Of a stretch of 64,000 nucleotides of DNA, positions 44,971 to 56,559 are shown piece by piece. A model generated the notes under the pieces. It worked only from the letters and a program-made list of their open reading frames with translations, had not been told where the DNA came from and ran no database searches. This stretch comes from Artemia franciscana (lineage: Eukaryota > Arthropoda > Branchiopoda > Anostraca > Artemiidae), in assembly GCF_032884065.1 (NCBI RefSeq), contig NC_088872.1:34444917-34508916 (forward strand), given 5' to 3'. How positions within the stretch are numbered: position 1 is the stretch's first letter; every line of letters begins with the position of its first letter. The position numbers and the translations under genes are program-made.

Positions 44971-47900
44971 TATCAAACAGTTCGTGGTAACGAACTGTAG
45001 TAAGGAGCGACCCGGCTCAATAGTAACCAAAACTCTAAAAAATGGAATTTTGATACCAATACCTACATCAAAAGAATCGCATTTTAATGCTGATTTTAAA
45101 TATATAAGTTTCATCAAGTTTAGTCTTACCCATCAAAAGTTACGAGCCTGAGAAAATTTGCGTTATTTTAGAAAATAGGGGGAAACGCCCCCTAGAAGTC
45201 ATAGAATCTTGACGAAAATCACACCATCAGATTCAGCGTATCAGAGAACCCCACTGAAGAAGTTTCAAGCTCCTATCTACAAAAATGTGGAATTTTGTAT
45301 TTTTTGCCAGAAGGCAGATCACGGATGCGTGTTTATTTGTTTTTTTGTTTGTTTTTTTTCCCAGGGGTGATCGTATCGACCCAGTTGCCCTAGAATGTTG
45401 CAAGAGGGCTCATTCTAACGGAAATGAAAAGTTCTAGTGCCCTTTTTAAGTGACCAAAAAAATTGGAGGGCACCTAGGCCCCCTCCCACGCTAATTATTT
45501 TACCAAAGTCAACAGATCAAAATTCTGAGATAGCCATTTTATTCAGCGTAGTCGAAAAACCTTATAACTATGTCTTTGGGGACGACTTACTCCCCCACAG
45601 TCCCCATGGGAGGGGCAACAAGTTACAAACTTTGACCAATGCTTACATATAGTAATGGTTATTGGGAAGTGTACAGGCGTTTTCAGGAGGATTTTTTTGG
45701 TTGGGGGAGGGGTTGAGAAGAGGGGGATATGCTGGGGGAACTTTCCATCGATAATTTGTCATGGGGGAAGAAAATCTCCATGAAGGGAGCGCAGGATTTA
45801 CTAGCATTATTTAAAAACACAATGAAAAAATAAATATGAAAAAGTTCTTTCAGCTGGAAGTAAGGAACAGCATTAAAACTTAAAACAAACAGAAATTATT
45901 ACCCATTTGAGGGGCTCACCTCCTCCTAATACCTCGCTCTTTACGTTAAAGTATTTTTAGTAATTTCAACTATTTATTCTACGGCTTTTGTGATTCTGGG
46001 GTCATTCTTAATGAATTGGGACAAAATTTAAGCTTTAGTGTAAAGAGCGAGGATCTGACAAGGGGGCGAACCCCCTCATATAAGTAATAAAAATATGAGA
46101 ATACAAAAGTTCTTTACGTAAGCTAATTTATAAGTTACGTAAATCTTTTACTAATAAAAATATTCGTAAAATATTAAAAGTTCTAGTTGCCTTTTTAATT
46201 GACCAAAAAATCGGAGGGCAACTAGGCTTCCTCCCCCGCTCTTTTTTTCTCAAAATCATTCGATCAAAATTAGCCATTTAGCCAAAAAAAAAAATGCAAA
46301 TTTCGTTTTAATGATTCCTCTGCGGAGAGCCAAAATCAAAACATGCATTGATTCAAAAACGTTCAGAAATTAAATAAAAAAAAAAACAAGTTTTTTTAAC
46401 TGAAAGTAAGGAGCGACATTAAAACTTAAAACGAACAGAAATTACTTCGTATATGAAATAGGCTGCTTCCTCATCAACGCCCCGCTCTTTACGCTAAAGT
46501 TTTTTACTGTTTTAAAAAGAAGAATTGAGAGACAGAGTCAAACTTTAGCGTAAAGAGCGGGGCGTTGATGAGGAAGCAGCCTCTTTCATATACGAAGTAA
46601 TTTCTGTTCGTTTTAAGTTTTAATGTCGCTCCTTACTTTCAGTTAAAAAAAAACTTGTTTGTTTTTTTATTTAATATGTTACTTAATTCCAAATTAATAT
46701 TAGCGAGAATAAAACAAAATTGACTGTTAACTTATATCCAACGCATACCTAGACAGGTTTAAACGAAATTAAATAAAAAAAAACAACTTTTTCGAGACGA
46801 GATTAAAGTGACGAAAAAGTTTTTCGGCACTTTAAGAAAAGTTACTTATTTCTTTTCTTAAACGCCCTTTGTGTTTCAGGAGTCATTTTTAAAGAATTGT
46901 GACATAATTTAAACTTTAGCATAAAGAGTGAGGTGTTGAGGAGGGGAAACCCCCTCATATACGCATTAATTTCTGTTTGTTTTAAGTTTTAATGTTGCTC
47001 CTTACTTTCAGTTAAAAAAAAACTTGTTTTTTATTTAATCTCTGATCTTTTTTCAAATAATGCCAGGATACCTGGAATAATTTTGTGGCATTATCTCCAC
47101 AAAATATACCCCTACCCACGGAAATATTCTCTGGACAATTCAATCGTGGCGAAAATCTACCCCAGTCAATTACCTTTAACATCTCCAAGCGTAAAATTGA
47201 GTCAGTACAAAAAAAGCAAGACATATAAAAAAAATCAAATTCCCCCAGGATAAAATTTCTCCTGAAAAGTTCAACCCCTGGAAACTTCCCTCTCCATAAA
47301 GAATACCCCTCGTTCAAAATTCACCGAGCAGAACATCTGTGCTCTTCTCCCATTCGAAAAATGTGTGCATACTTCCCAACAACAAATAGTATAGGTAAAC
47401 AATGGACAAATTTTATAACTTACAAGACCTCTGCCCAGGGGGGGGCCTTTCAACTCTGCTGAACAAAATGGCTATCCTAAAACTCTGATCGGATGATTTT
47501 AGGAAAAAAAGTTGCTTGAGGGGGGGGGGCATAGATGCCTTCCAATTTTTGCTCACTTAAAAAGGGCACTATAACTTTCCATTTCCATTAGAAATAGCCC
47601 TCTCCCAACATTCTAGCTCACTGCGTGGATGCGATAACCCGTGGAGAAAAATAATAAAAAAATAAAAACACATCCGTGTTCTTTCTTCTGGGAAAAATTC
47701 AAAATTCCACGTTTTTGTAGATATGACCTTGCAATATTTACAGTAGGGTTCTCTGATACGCTGAATCTGATGATGTGATTTTTATTAAGGTTATATGACT
47801 TTTAGGGTGTGTTTAACCCTTTTTTCAAAATTCAAGCCCGATTTCTCAGGCTTGTAACTTTTGATGGGCAAGATTATGTATTTGAAATCAGCATGAAAAT

Positions 47901-48010
47901 CCGGTTCTTTTAATGTATCTATTTGTATTAAAATTTCGTTTTCTAGAGTTTCGGTTACTATCGAGCCGGTCGCTCCTTACTTACAGTTCTTTACCCCGAA
48001 CTCTTTGATA
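44971..48010. mobile_element. Giant foldback element (FB), about 3.0 kb
   Basis: Left terminus TATCAAACAGTTCGTGGTAA, CGAACTGTAGTAAGGAGCGA; right terminus reads the reverse (GTCGCTCCTTACTTACAGTT ... CTCTTTGATA). Paired words are found at matching distances all along the arms: GGAATTTTGATACCAATACC / GTATTAAAATTTCG; GATTCAGCGTATCAGAGAAC / GGGTTCTCTGATACGCTGAA; GTGCCCTTTTTAAGTGACCA / TGCTCACTTAAAAAGGGCAC; ACTGAAAGTAAGGAGCGACA / TGTCGCTCCTTACTTTCAGT. The centre is at about 46515. Each arm is about 1.5 kb with smaller palindromes nested inside. No ORF of note and no clear target duplication. Confidence 0.82.
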
Positions 48011-48439
48011 AAATAATACAGGCTATTAAATATAAATTTTACCTCTTACCTCTAAAAGGTTCATTAATAGGTTCATCTTAAGTCGATTATTAGATATTAA
48101 ACACGAAAGAAAGGTCAGATTTTTGAAATTTTTAAGAAATAATTATCAGAACAGAGGAAAAACAATATTCTAGTCCCCCAACGTAAATATAGCTGAAGTC
48201 CATTGTAACTAGAAGTGTTAGGTCTGAATCTAAGTTCGCCCAAAGCATAATCTGCTCCATCATTAGGCTGCATCTGTTTTTTGTTGTTGTTTTTTTTTTG
48301 GGGGGGGGGCAACTAATTATCTTTTTAACCTAAAGATACTGTTTATAAATGCATTATTATATAAAAGACTAGAATAGGCAGACTTTGAAACAACCATAAT
48401 CTCTTAGAACATCGCGATATATATGGAAATACAAGTAAA
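48011..48439 (-). other. Intron between foldback copies
   Basis: No recognisable feature apart from a T10G10-type homopolymer junction at 48290-48309. Confidence 0.45.
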
Positions 48440-49170
48440 TTTGCTAAAATTCGAATTTTGTTCCCATTGGCTATCTCAAAATTTTGATAGGGTGGCTTTG
48501 GGAAAAAAAATGAGAGTGGGAGGAAACCTAGTTGCCCTCCAATTATTTTGGTGACTTAAAAAGGGCACTAAAACTATTAATTTCCGTTCAAATGAGCCCT
48601 CTCTCGATATTCTAAGATCACTGTTTCGACACGATCACCCCTGGGAGAAAAAATTCAAATAAACACGTATCCGTGGCTGCAAGTTGCAAACTTTGACCAG
48701 CGTTTACATACAGTAATGGTTATTTGGAAGTGCACAGACCTTTTCACGGTGATTTTTCAATGTTTTGCTATTTAGCAAAGAAAAAAATAATAATAATAAT
48801 ACGCAAATTTCGTTTGAATTATTCATTTGCGGAGAGTCAAAATCAATCATGCATTAATTCAAAAACGTTCAGAAATGAAATAAAAAAAGTTTATTAACTG
48901 AAAGTAAGGAGCGACATTAAAACTTAAACAAACAGAAATTACTCCGTGTATGAAAGGGCTGTTCCCTCCATAATGTTCCGCTCTTTACGCTAAAGTTATT
49001 TACTGTTTTATAAAGTAGAATTGAGAGAAAGAGTCAAAGTTTAGCGTAAAGAGCGGGACGTTGAGGGAGGAACAGCCCCTTTCATACACGGAGTAATTTC
49101 TGTTCGTTTAAGTTTTAATGTCGCTCCTTACTTTCAGTTAAAAATTTTTTTTTATTTAATCATAAAAAGA
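48440..49170. repeat. Foldback family (FB), partial copy
   Basis: Left arm from TTCCCATTGGCTATCTCAAA through CTAGTTGCCCTCCAATTATT, GAGCCCTCTCTCGATATTCT and GAAAGTAAGGAGCGACATTA to CTCTTTACGCTAAAG at about 48985. Right arm from AGTTTAGCGTAAAGAGCGGG (about 49039) to CTTACTTTCAGTTAAA (about 49143). The right arm is cut short. Confidence 0.75.
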
Positions 49171-49398
49171 AGCTTCATTGCTTCCCTGTGCCTGAAAATG
49201 TCATACGCTACCGGTAACAAGCTAGTGCAAACATAGATCGAGTACTGCTGTTCATACTCAAACCTTGGGCAATCCTCACAAATCATGTGCCAGAGAATTT
49301 ATCAGTTTTTATAGAACTCTAAAGGAGTAGACAAACAATACTATATTACAAAAAAACTTCATAGAATAGGTGACAACAGCAATTAGTTGATGTTTCCA

Positions 49399-49558
49399 TC
49401 TATATATATAAAAATAAGTTGTCTGTGTGTTATGTCTGTCGAGTGACGTCATGTTTGTGTGTCGACTGACGTCATGTTTGTCGACTGACAAAATTACAGA
49501 CCGGGACATCGGGACACAAATGACGACCGGGACACCGAGACATCTATATATATAAAAA
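49399..49558 (+). mobile_element. Helitron 5' end fragment
   Basis: TC-TATATATATAAAAATAAG, TTGTCTGTGTGTTATGTCTG, three GACGTCA sites and one minisatellite unit. It is then interrupted at a second TCTATATATATAAAA that abuts the CTAG of the - strand Helitron at 49559. No 3' end. Confidence 0.7.
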
Positions 49559-50347
49559 CTAGCTGTTGGGGTGGCGCGAAGCGCCACCCCAACACCTAGT
49601 TGGAGGGGGCGCTTCGCGCCCCCCAAAGCCCCCCGCGCGCGTAAGTCGTTACGCGCTATATTGGTTACGCGCCATGGTAGTTGTGTCCCTGTGTCCCACC
49701 TGTGAATATAGATAGATATAAATATATTTTTAACTACGTAAAATTTTCGAATATACAACATTCTTGGCTGTCCCATTGTCTGTGCATATAAATAGATTGT
49801 CAGGTTTACCGACTCTTGAACATGCAACATATAATTGTCCATGGGAAAAACAATCTGTATTCAGATCTATACCTTACTATTCTAATGATTGCCCTTGAGC
49901 TTTGTTGATGGTGATTGCTAATCAAACATTCCCTGTGTCCCCGTCGTCATTTATATATCCCCCTGTGCCCCCCGGCGTCCCCGTTGTTGTTGTTTCCCTG
50001 AGTCCCGGTCGTCATTTTTGTCCAGGTGTCCCAGTCTGTAATTTCTCTTTGAGTGTCGCGGTCGTCATTTATATTCCCTGTGTCCCGGTCGTCAATTGTG
50101 TCCCGGTGCTTTGTTGATGGTGATTGCTAATCGAACATTCCTTGTGTCCCGGTCGCTTTCTCTTTGACTGTCCCAGTCGTCATTTATATTCCCTATGTCC
50201 CGGTGTCCCGGTCGTCATTTGTGTCCCGATGTCCCGGACTGTAATTTCGTCAGTCGAAAACATGACGTCAGTCGACACACGGACATGACGTCACTCGACA
50301 GACACACACACACACACACAGAGACAACTTATTTATATATATATAGA
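49559..50347 (-). mobile_element. Short Helitron, 0.79 kb
   Basis: 5' TC (- strand) at 50347-50346; 3' twin hairpins with CTAG at 49562-49559. Inside: CRE-like GACGTC sites (50270-50300), minisatellite (49920-50250), helicase tail relic (49930-49737) with the full T5 before cccatgg but an early stop, and a short AT junction (49700-49735). It represents the minimal complete layout of the family. Confidence 0.82.
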
Positions 50348-50485
50348 CAAGCTGTTGGGGTGGCGCTTCGCGCCACCCCAACACCTAGTAAGTGGGGGCA
50401 CTTCGCCCCCCCCCAAGCCCCCCCGCGCGCGTAAGTCGTTATGCGCCATTGTAGTTGTGTCCCTATGTCCCACCTGTAAATATAG

Positions 50486-50564
<79 letters not shown>

Positions 50565-51857
50565 TTTAACTACGTAAAACTTGAGAATATACAACATTCT
50601 TTGCTGTCCCATTGTCTGTGCATATAAATAGATTGTCAGGTTTACCGACTCTTGAACATGCAACATATAATGGTCCATGGGAAACCAATCCGTATTCAGA
50701 TCTATACCTCATGATTCTAATGATTGCCCTTGAGCTTTGTTGATGGTGATTGCTAATCGACGATTCCCTGTGTCGCCGTCGTCATTTATATATCCCCCTG
50801 TGCCCCCCGGCGTCCCCGTTGTAGTTGTGTCCCTGTGTCCCGGTCGTCATTTATATTCCATGTGTCCCGGTCGTCATTTGTGTCCCGGTGTCCCAGTCTG
50901 TGATTTCTCTTTGAGGGTCCCGGGCGTCATTTATATTCCTTGTGTCCCGGTGTCCCGGTCATCATTTGTGTCCCGGTGTCCCGGTCTGTATATACATTCG
51001 TTTTTTTGAATTGGTCTTTATTTTAGGTTTTAGTTTTTTACCTTTTTTTAGTTTTTTTAGTTATACCTCATGATTTTAATGATTGCCCTTGAGCTTTGTT
51101 GATGGTGATTGCTAATCGAACATTCCCTGTGTTCCCGTCGTCATTTATATATCCCCCTGTGCCCCCCCCGGTGTCCCCGTTGTAGTTGTGTCCCTGTGTC
51201 CCGGTCGTCATTTATATTCCCTGTGTCCCGGTCGTCATTTGTATCCCGGTGTCCCGGTCTGTATATACATTCGTTTTTGAAATGGTATATGATGAAATAA
51301 ATTTTTGTATTTTCCCCTTTTTTTTCTTTTTACTTTTTTTTGTTTTTTTTTTTTGTTTTTTTCTTTTTTCTTTTTAGTTTGTTTTTATTTTTTTTAGTTT
51401 TGTTTTTCTCCTTTATTTTTCATTTTTTTTCCTTTTTTTATTTTTTTTTCTTTTTTAGTTTTTTTTTAGTTTTTTAGCTTTTTTAGTTTTTTATTAGTTT
51501 TTAGTTTTTTTTTCTTTTTAGTTTTTTTGTAGTTTTTACCTTTTTTTTAGTTTTTTAGTTTTTTTTTTACTTATGTCCTGGTCGTCATTTATACTCCCTG
51601 TGTCCCGGTCGTCATTTGTGTCCCGGTGCTTTGTTGATGGTGATTGCTAATCGAACATTCCTTGTGTTCCGGTCGCTTTCTCTTTGAGTGTCCCGGTCGT
51701 CATTTATATTCCTTATGTGCCGGTGTCCCGGTCGTCATTTGTGTCCCGATGTCCCGGTCTGTAATTTCGTCAGTCGAAAACATGACGTCAGTCGACACAC
51801 AAACATAACGTCACTTGACAGACACACACACAGACAACTTATTTTTATATAGATAGA
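50348..51857 (-). mobile_element. Helitron, 1.5 kb, with internal duplication
   Basis: 3' twin hairpins at 50351-50415, with the outer CTAG changed to CTTG (- strand) and joined directly to the TC of the next element. It contains (TA)n 50490-50561, helicase tail relic (50760-50563), minisatellite, a second scrap of the AITINKAQGQS region (51120-51063), T-rich block (51300-51570) and more minisatellite. GACGTCA sites and a 5' end lie at about 51857-51852. Confidence 0.75.
50490..50561. repeat. (TA)n microsatellite
   Basis: About 72 bp of TA inside the Helitron 3' region, between the helicase stop and the CACCTGTAAATATAGATA segment. Confidence 0.95.
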
Positions 51858-52130
51858 AGATAAGTTGTCTGTGTGTCTGTCGAGTGACGTCATGTTTGTC
51901 GACTGACGAAATTACAGACCGGGACATCGGGACACAAATGACGACCGGGACACGGGGACATAAGGAATATAAATGACGACCGGGACACTCAAAGAGAAAG
52001 CGACCGGGACACAAGGAATGTTCGATTAGCAATCAACATCAACAAAGCACCGGGACACAAATGACGACCGGGACACAGGGAATATAAATATCTATCTATA
52101 TTCACAGGTGGGACACAGGGACACAACTAG
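51858..52130 (+). mobile_element. Mini Helitron without terminal hairpins
   Basis: Begins AGATAAGTTGTCTGTGTGTC head-to-head with the 5' end of the preceding - strand element. It has GACGTCA sites and minisatellite units, then TATTCACAGGTGGGACACAG and GGACACAACTAG, ending CTAG at 52127-52130. The GC-rich hairpin module is absent. SPIN90 intron DNA follows directly. Confidence 0.6.
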
Positions 52131-52327
52131 TAAAAAATAAAAGCATCACAATAGGAATCACTAATATAGAACTGTAAGGTCTAAGAGAGGGAAAATTGAT
52201 AAAAAAGGAAACTGAGGCAAGAAACTAACAAGAGAATAATTTTGCATTGATAGAGACAAGTATACACGTCTGTTATATTACAATAGCTAAATACAGTATT
52301 CTACCAAAAGTAAGAGCAGAAACTCAC

Positions 52328-52553
52328 CAAAAGGACTAATGTTCTTTCTAGTTTTCTAGCAATGACGGTCCAGTCCTCTAAGCGCAAAGGATCATCGAAC
52401 AGATCATTTGTAAGTTCTTCAATATAATTGAACAAGTCAATCAGCTGCTGACCATCCAACGTACACTCTGGTGATTTAGGCGTATGAAAGTCTACTTCCA
52501 AATAGTTCTCAAGATCAGACAAGTCAATCTGTGACAAGGCTCCTTCTTTCAAC
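52328..52553 (-). CDS. SPIN90/NCKIPSD homologue, exon (5'-most found)
   Basis: Acceptor CATTACAG before 52553; donor GTGAGT beyond 52328. One base completes a codon, then LKEGALSQIDLSDLENYLEV, DFHTPKSPECTLDGQQLIDL, FNYIEELTNDLFDDPLRLED, WTVIARKLERTLVLL, phase 0 out. The LIxLFxxIxxxxxDxxxRxWxxxxD...LxxLL pattern matches the start of the NCKIPSD armadillo domain. The SH3 domain and proline-rich region usual for the family are upstream and were not found in the window. Confidence 0.82.
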
Positions 52554-53477
52554 CTGTAATGTAGTAAGAAAGACTAACCCCCTTTCACTTATAATCACTG
52601 GAGCAACACCAGTAAGATCTTTAGAAATGTCAGAGGGCTCTCAAAGGAAGGGAAAGAATCAGATACCCCATAAAGGACATTTTAGGGGCATGGTTAATCA
52701 AATTTTTCAGTGATAAGTCCTTATAACTTAATTTTGGAAAGAAATTCCCTCTTTTGATCAGGTATTGTAGCAGTTCTCTCCCCACCTTGAAATCGTGTAA
52801 ATTCCCAGAGAAGGGTTGGTTAATTCCGCTTAAAATGCCAATTATACATTTTCTTTTTTTTAAGGATTCTATTTGGAATGATTTTTTGTACAAGAAGTTT
52901 CTGATACAAGACTGCTCCCATTTGATTTATAGTAACGTCACTATGTCACTAATCTATTTACTTTAAGACTTAAAAAATACATTGCAATAGACAACGATGG
53001 GCAATCAAAATACAGCGTTAACTAATTTTAGAGATAACAAGATCCCCAATTTTTCAATTATTGACTGAAACTTTGAATCAGCTCTAGATAGAAGGACACC
53101 TGAAGTGAAAGTCATACTCAGTCTGATGACAGAAAATAAAACACATGGAAGATAGAGGTAAAAAGACACTGTAGATACTGAATATTATTTAAAATTATTT
53201 ATTAGGCCGTCAAGTTTGATTTGGGGCAGAGTACTATTTGGTATACACAGGGAATTGAAAGTAAAGAGTCAGATTAAAAACAAGTATTAGCAACAGAGAA
53301 AACTTACCGGAGGAAGCTTGATACTTAATTTATCTACTTTACAAAGAGTGAAAAATCATTTGAACCAGGTACGTACTCCGAATTTGTTTCGGGGGGGGGG
53401 CGGGGGTAAATCCTTCAAGAACAAAAGATAAGAGGCACATTATATTACGTCACATCTGCAAAAACCAAAAGAATACA
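52554..53477 (-). other. SPIN90 homologue upstream intron, no feature
   Basis: AT-rich, with a G10CG5 run at 53391-53406. No exon recognised. Confidence 0.45.
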
Positions 53478-55650
53478 TCAAGAAATAGAGACTCGCCCTA
53501 GCAACCTACGAGCAGAGCTAAGAGTAATCTTTTCCAGAATCTCATCCACCGATACAGAAACACCTGTATAAACATTCAAGTGTCAAGCCATTTAGTCAGC
53601 CTTCATCCATTCGGCTGTGGAGATAGGTTTTTAGCCTTTTCATTGAAGGAACACATGCTGTAGAAGTCAGAATGACACAGAAAATGCGGAGTACATATGG
53701 GCGTCGGGAAATATGCCTCGCTCACACTCAGCCAGGCTCTGTACTGCCGTCTTTGGAAAAAGACAGGGAGCTAATTTCAGCCGCTTAGCCCGCCATAGTT
53801 GAAGCTCAGCCTTTATAGCGGACTCCGAGTTTGCTGGATCTGAGGCATATAACTTGATAAGTTCTTTAACATTGCCAATAGGCTCTTTTACGACAAAAGA
53901 TGGCAGGAATTTGCTGAGGTCTTTCAGAATAACTTTGTGCTTTTTGAATCAAGATTCGAGTGATTGTATGAGTTTCACCCAAAAATGGGATGAAAAGAGA
54001 AACTCGATGGGAAATTCTATGTACTTTTCTGTCAGGATATCATGTGGGATATTGACATTTTTCTTTCGAGGCATGGCAATGGTGATTTCCAGTTCTTGGC
54101 ATATGCACGCAATTTCCAAAAACAGCTGACCGAACTTCTCTGTCTTATTTCGTGTATCTTGAAACATTTCCGTCGCACTTTCGATACACTAACTGCACAT
54201 AGCCATATAGAGGTTCTCTGATTGCAGCAGATTAGACAAATTCAGTGTATACCCCCGAAAAAAATTCCTCACAATAAGGTCACTAAATAGTCCAAGCTCA
54301 GGATGTTATTGTGCAGACTTCTGGCTTCTGACCACGCCACGGAGTCCCCATTTGTCTCTATGTCTTCTAGGGCCTTAAAGATCGGAACAACTAGCTACTT
54401 TGATATCTGTATCGCATCGTGTCTTTCGACCCATCGAGTTTTGCACACTCCTTTCAGATTAACTTCAGTGTAAGTTAATAAGACAGCGCATCGCTTGGCA
54501 CTGAAGTGAAAGAAATTAATTGTTCTAAAATAACCAACATATAGTGCTTGATATCAAGGACCTTGATCCTAGTCCGTCAATAACATGTTCAAGGCGTGGG
54601 CGACACAGTAAACATACTTGGCGAGTGGATATTCGTTCGAGATAAAAGCTTGGGCTCCTGATAAATACCCAGTCATGTTTGCAGCCCCATCGTACCCTTG
54701 TCCCTTACATGGTTTCATATCGAGACCAAGTTTCTCCATTCGACTTAGGATACATTTACCGAGGCTTTCACCTCACAAGTCTTCAACAACAGCAAACTCG
54801 ACAAACCCTTCCCTAATCTGGAAAATTTCAATGTCTGAAAATTGAAGCCCTAGAGCCATCTGTTCCGGCCTTGATAAGTCAGTTGTCTTGTCCGCTAGGA
54901 TGGTGAAAAAACGAGCCAGTTTCACTTGATCAAGAATCTTTGCAGTAATAGGCTGTCCACAAATATCAACTAGTTTGTTTTGAATTTTGGGCTGCAGTAT
55001 TGGGCATTGTCCGCACTTTTCTCAAACACCTCTTTCATTATTGGATCGTCTTTCATCCGATAGCGTAGCAAGGTCCTCAAATTTATATCATTTTTTAAAG
55101 GCTCTACCAAGGTCGATTTCCCCCGACGCAGTACAAGTGCTTTCCATCCACAAAACAGTATTGTTTCTATGGTGAGACAAAACCCGTTTTACGTTTATTT
55201 CTATTTCTTCTCTTTTCTGAGCATTCAAGACTTCCACTGTAGAGGACTTCGGCCTGCTCACTGTTGCCAAAAAACTTTCCTCCCAAACAACAGCATCTTT
55301 ATGGTAGGAGTTTGACTGATGTTTAGAAAAGTGTTCCAGGGTGTTTTTTCCAATTTACGTGAGGCTCCATGACAAGCTACAATTATTTTTGCTGAGACCT
55401 CCTTCCGGCTTGATCACAAGCAAACAAAGCGCAATATTTGGAGAAACACCCTTTTTTCACTGAAAAAAAAAAATAATAGCCAAGCGTACTTATCCATCCA
55501 ACTAACTTGAAACTTTCTTGTTTTTGAGTCTGCGATGTGAACTGGGAAAGGATAGTCCTTGTGTGGTTTAAATTGCCTTTGCAGTAAATTATACTGTTTC
55601 GTTAGAAAACGAACCTCTTCTTTCGAAAAAGGTTCCAATGTCAAGCTCAA
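53478..55650 (-). pseudogene. hAT transposase (ZMYM1/DUF4371-like), decayed
   Basis: Read from 55650 down. The TTF-type start FPVHIADSKTRKFQVSWMDKYAW (about 55550-55485) is followed by the QKREEIEINVKRVLSHHRNN block (about 55210) and the catalytic-domain part NKLVDICGQPITAKILDQVK, FFTILADKTTDLSRPEQMAL, IREGFVEFAV, stop, then KPCKGQGYDGAANMTGYLSG and YVYCVAHALN (about 54985-54595). Next come the FGQLFLEIACICQELEITIA, MPRKKNVNIPHDILTEKYIE region (54130-53950) and the dimerisation tail MKRLKTYLHSRMDEG, stop, LNGLTLECLY, VSVDEILEKITLSSARRLLG (53640-53490). Several stops and shifts; TIRs not identified. Confidence 0.88.
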
Positions 55651-56559
55651 CGTAAATGTTTATTTCATCACGTTTGTCTGCTACTACCTCAGCATTTAAT
55701 ATTTATTTTTAAGCTGAAGTCGAAGGTTCAGTCGGAACGGCAATGTTCAGCTGATCATTATTCCAAGTCAACCTTACTAATTTGTCGTTTTTAATCCCAA
55801 ACCTAGGGAAAACTTTTTTTTTCGACATTTTCACTTGTCCTATCTTTAGCAACACTTGGTTTTAGACTGTCAACTGAAAATGCCTGAATTTAATTCCAAG
55901 AATGACTGCCTAATCCCGTAGAAAATGACCACTCACGAACAGATGATCTTTAAAAAAATACAGTTAGCTCACAGATTGTTTGAAAGAGGGTGAAGTTGGA
56001 CAAGAAATGGATTAATACTATGCTGGTGACCCAATCGGGTAATTACAGACCGAAAAATCATCGAAAACGGTTAACACATTATGCCTAGATTTGTAATTAG
56101 CCGATCCAATCCTTTACTCTGTAAGAAGTATCAGAAAGTTATGGGGAAATAAAAAAAAATCGTGAGATTCCGGGGGGAAGGCCCGGAGATCCCTGCGTAT
56201 GTGCAGAGTCTGAACATAAAACAAAACTAAAAAATTCACTTTTGAATATAAACAAATTTTTTTCTCAGTTTTTAAACACATTGTTGAGTCTATGCAAGCA
56301 AAGATAAAACTAATGCGAATGTGCAAATTTCTAAAAAAAAAAGCCAAAACTTAACATGGATTTTTCAATAAAAACTTGAGGTCACCTTTATATTTCAATT
56401 ATATGTGATCTTGGTGACATTAATTATTAAAGTGTTATTATTAGAAAGTTGCGAACAAAATGCCTTGTGTTGTCATACCCTAAGCTTGTTTTGGTGCACT
56501 AAAAGACAGGTGTCGCAAACAACTAATTAATTCAGTTATGGCCGATCGCGGAAATAATT
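55651..56559 (-). other. No recognisable feature
   Basis: AT-rich DNA with small chance ORFs (for example 56114-56347). Terminal parts of the hAT element may lie here. Confidence 0.4.

Noticed and set aside
49902..51300. Cys/Pro/Arg/Val-rich ORFs (MLMVIANR..., VPVVVVSLCPGRH) and 59144-59719, 1749-2033
   Set aside because: They are antisense or wrong-frame readings of the GACGACCGGGACACAGGG minisatellite and A/T-rich arrays.
53391..53406. G-run (also 3281-3290, 47521-47530, 48300-48309) as regulatory quadruplexes
   Set aside because: Single homopolymer runs without the four-tract pattern; length uncertain in assembly.
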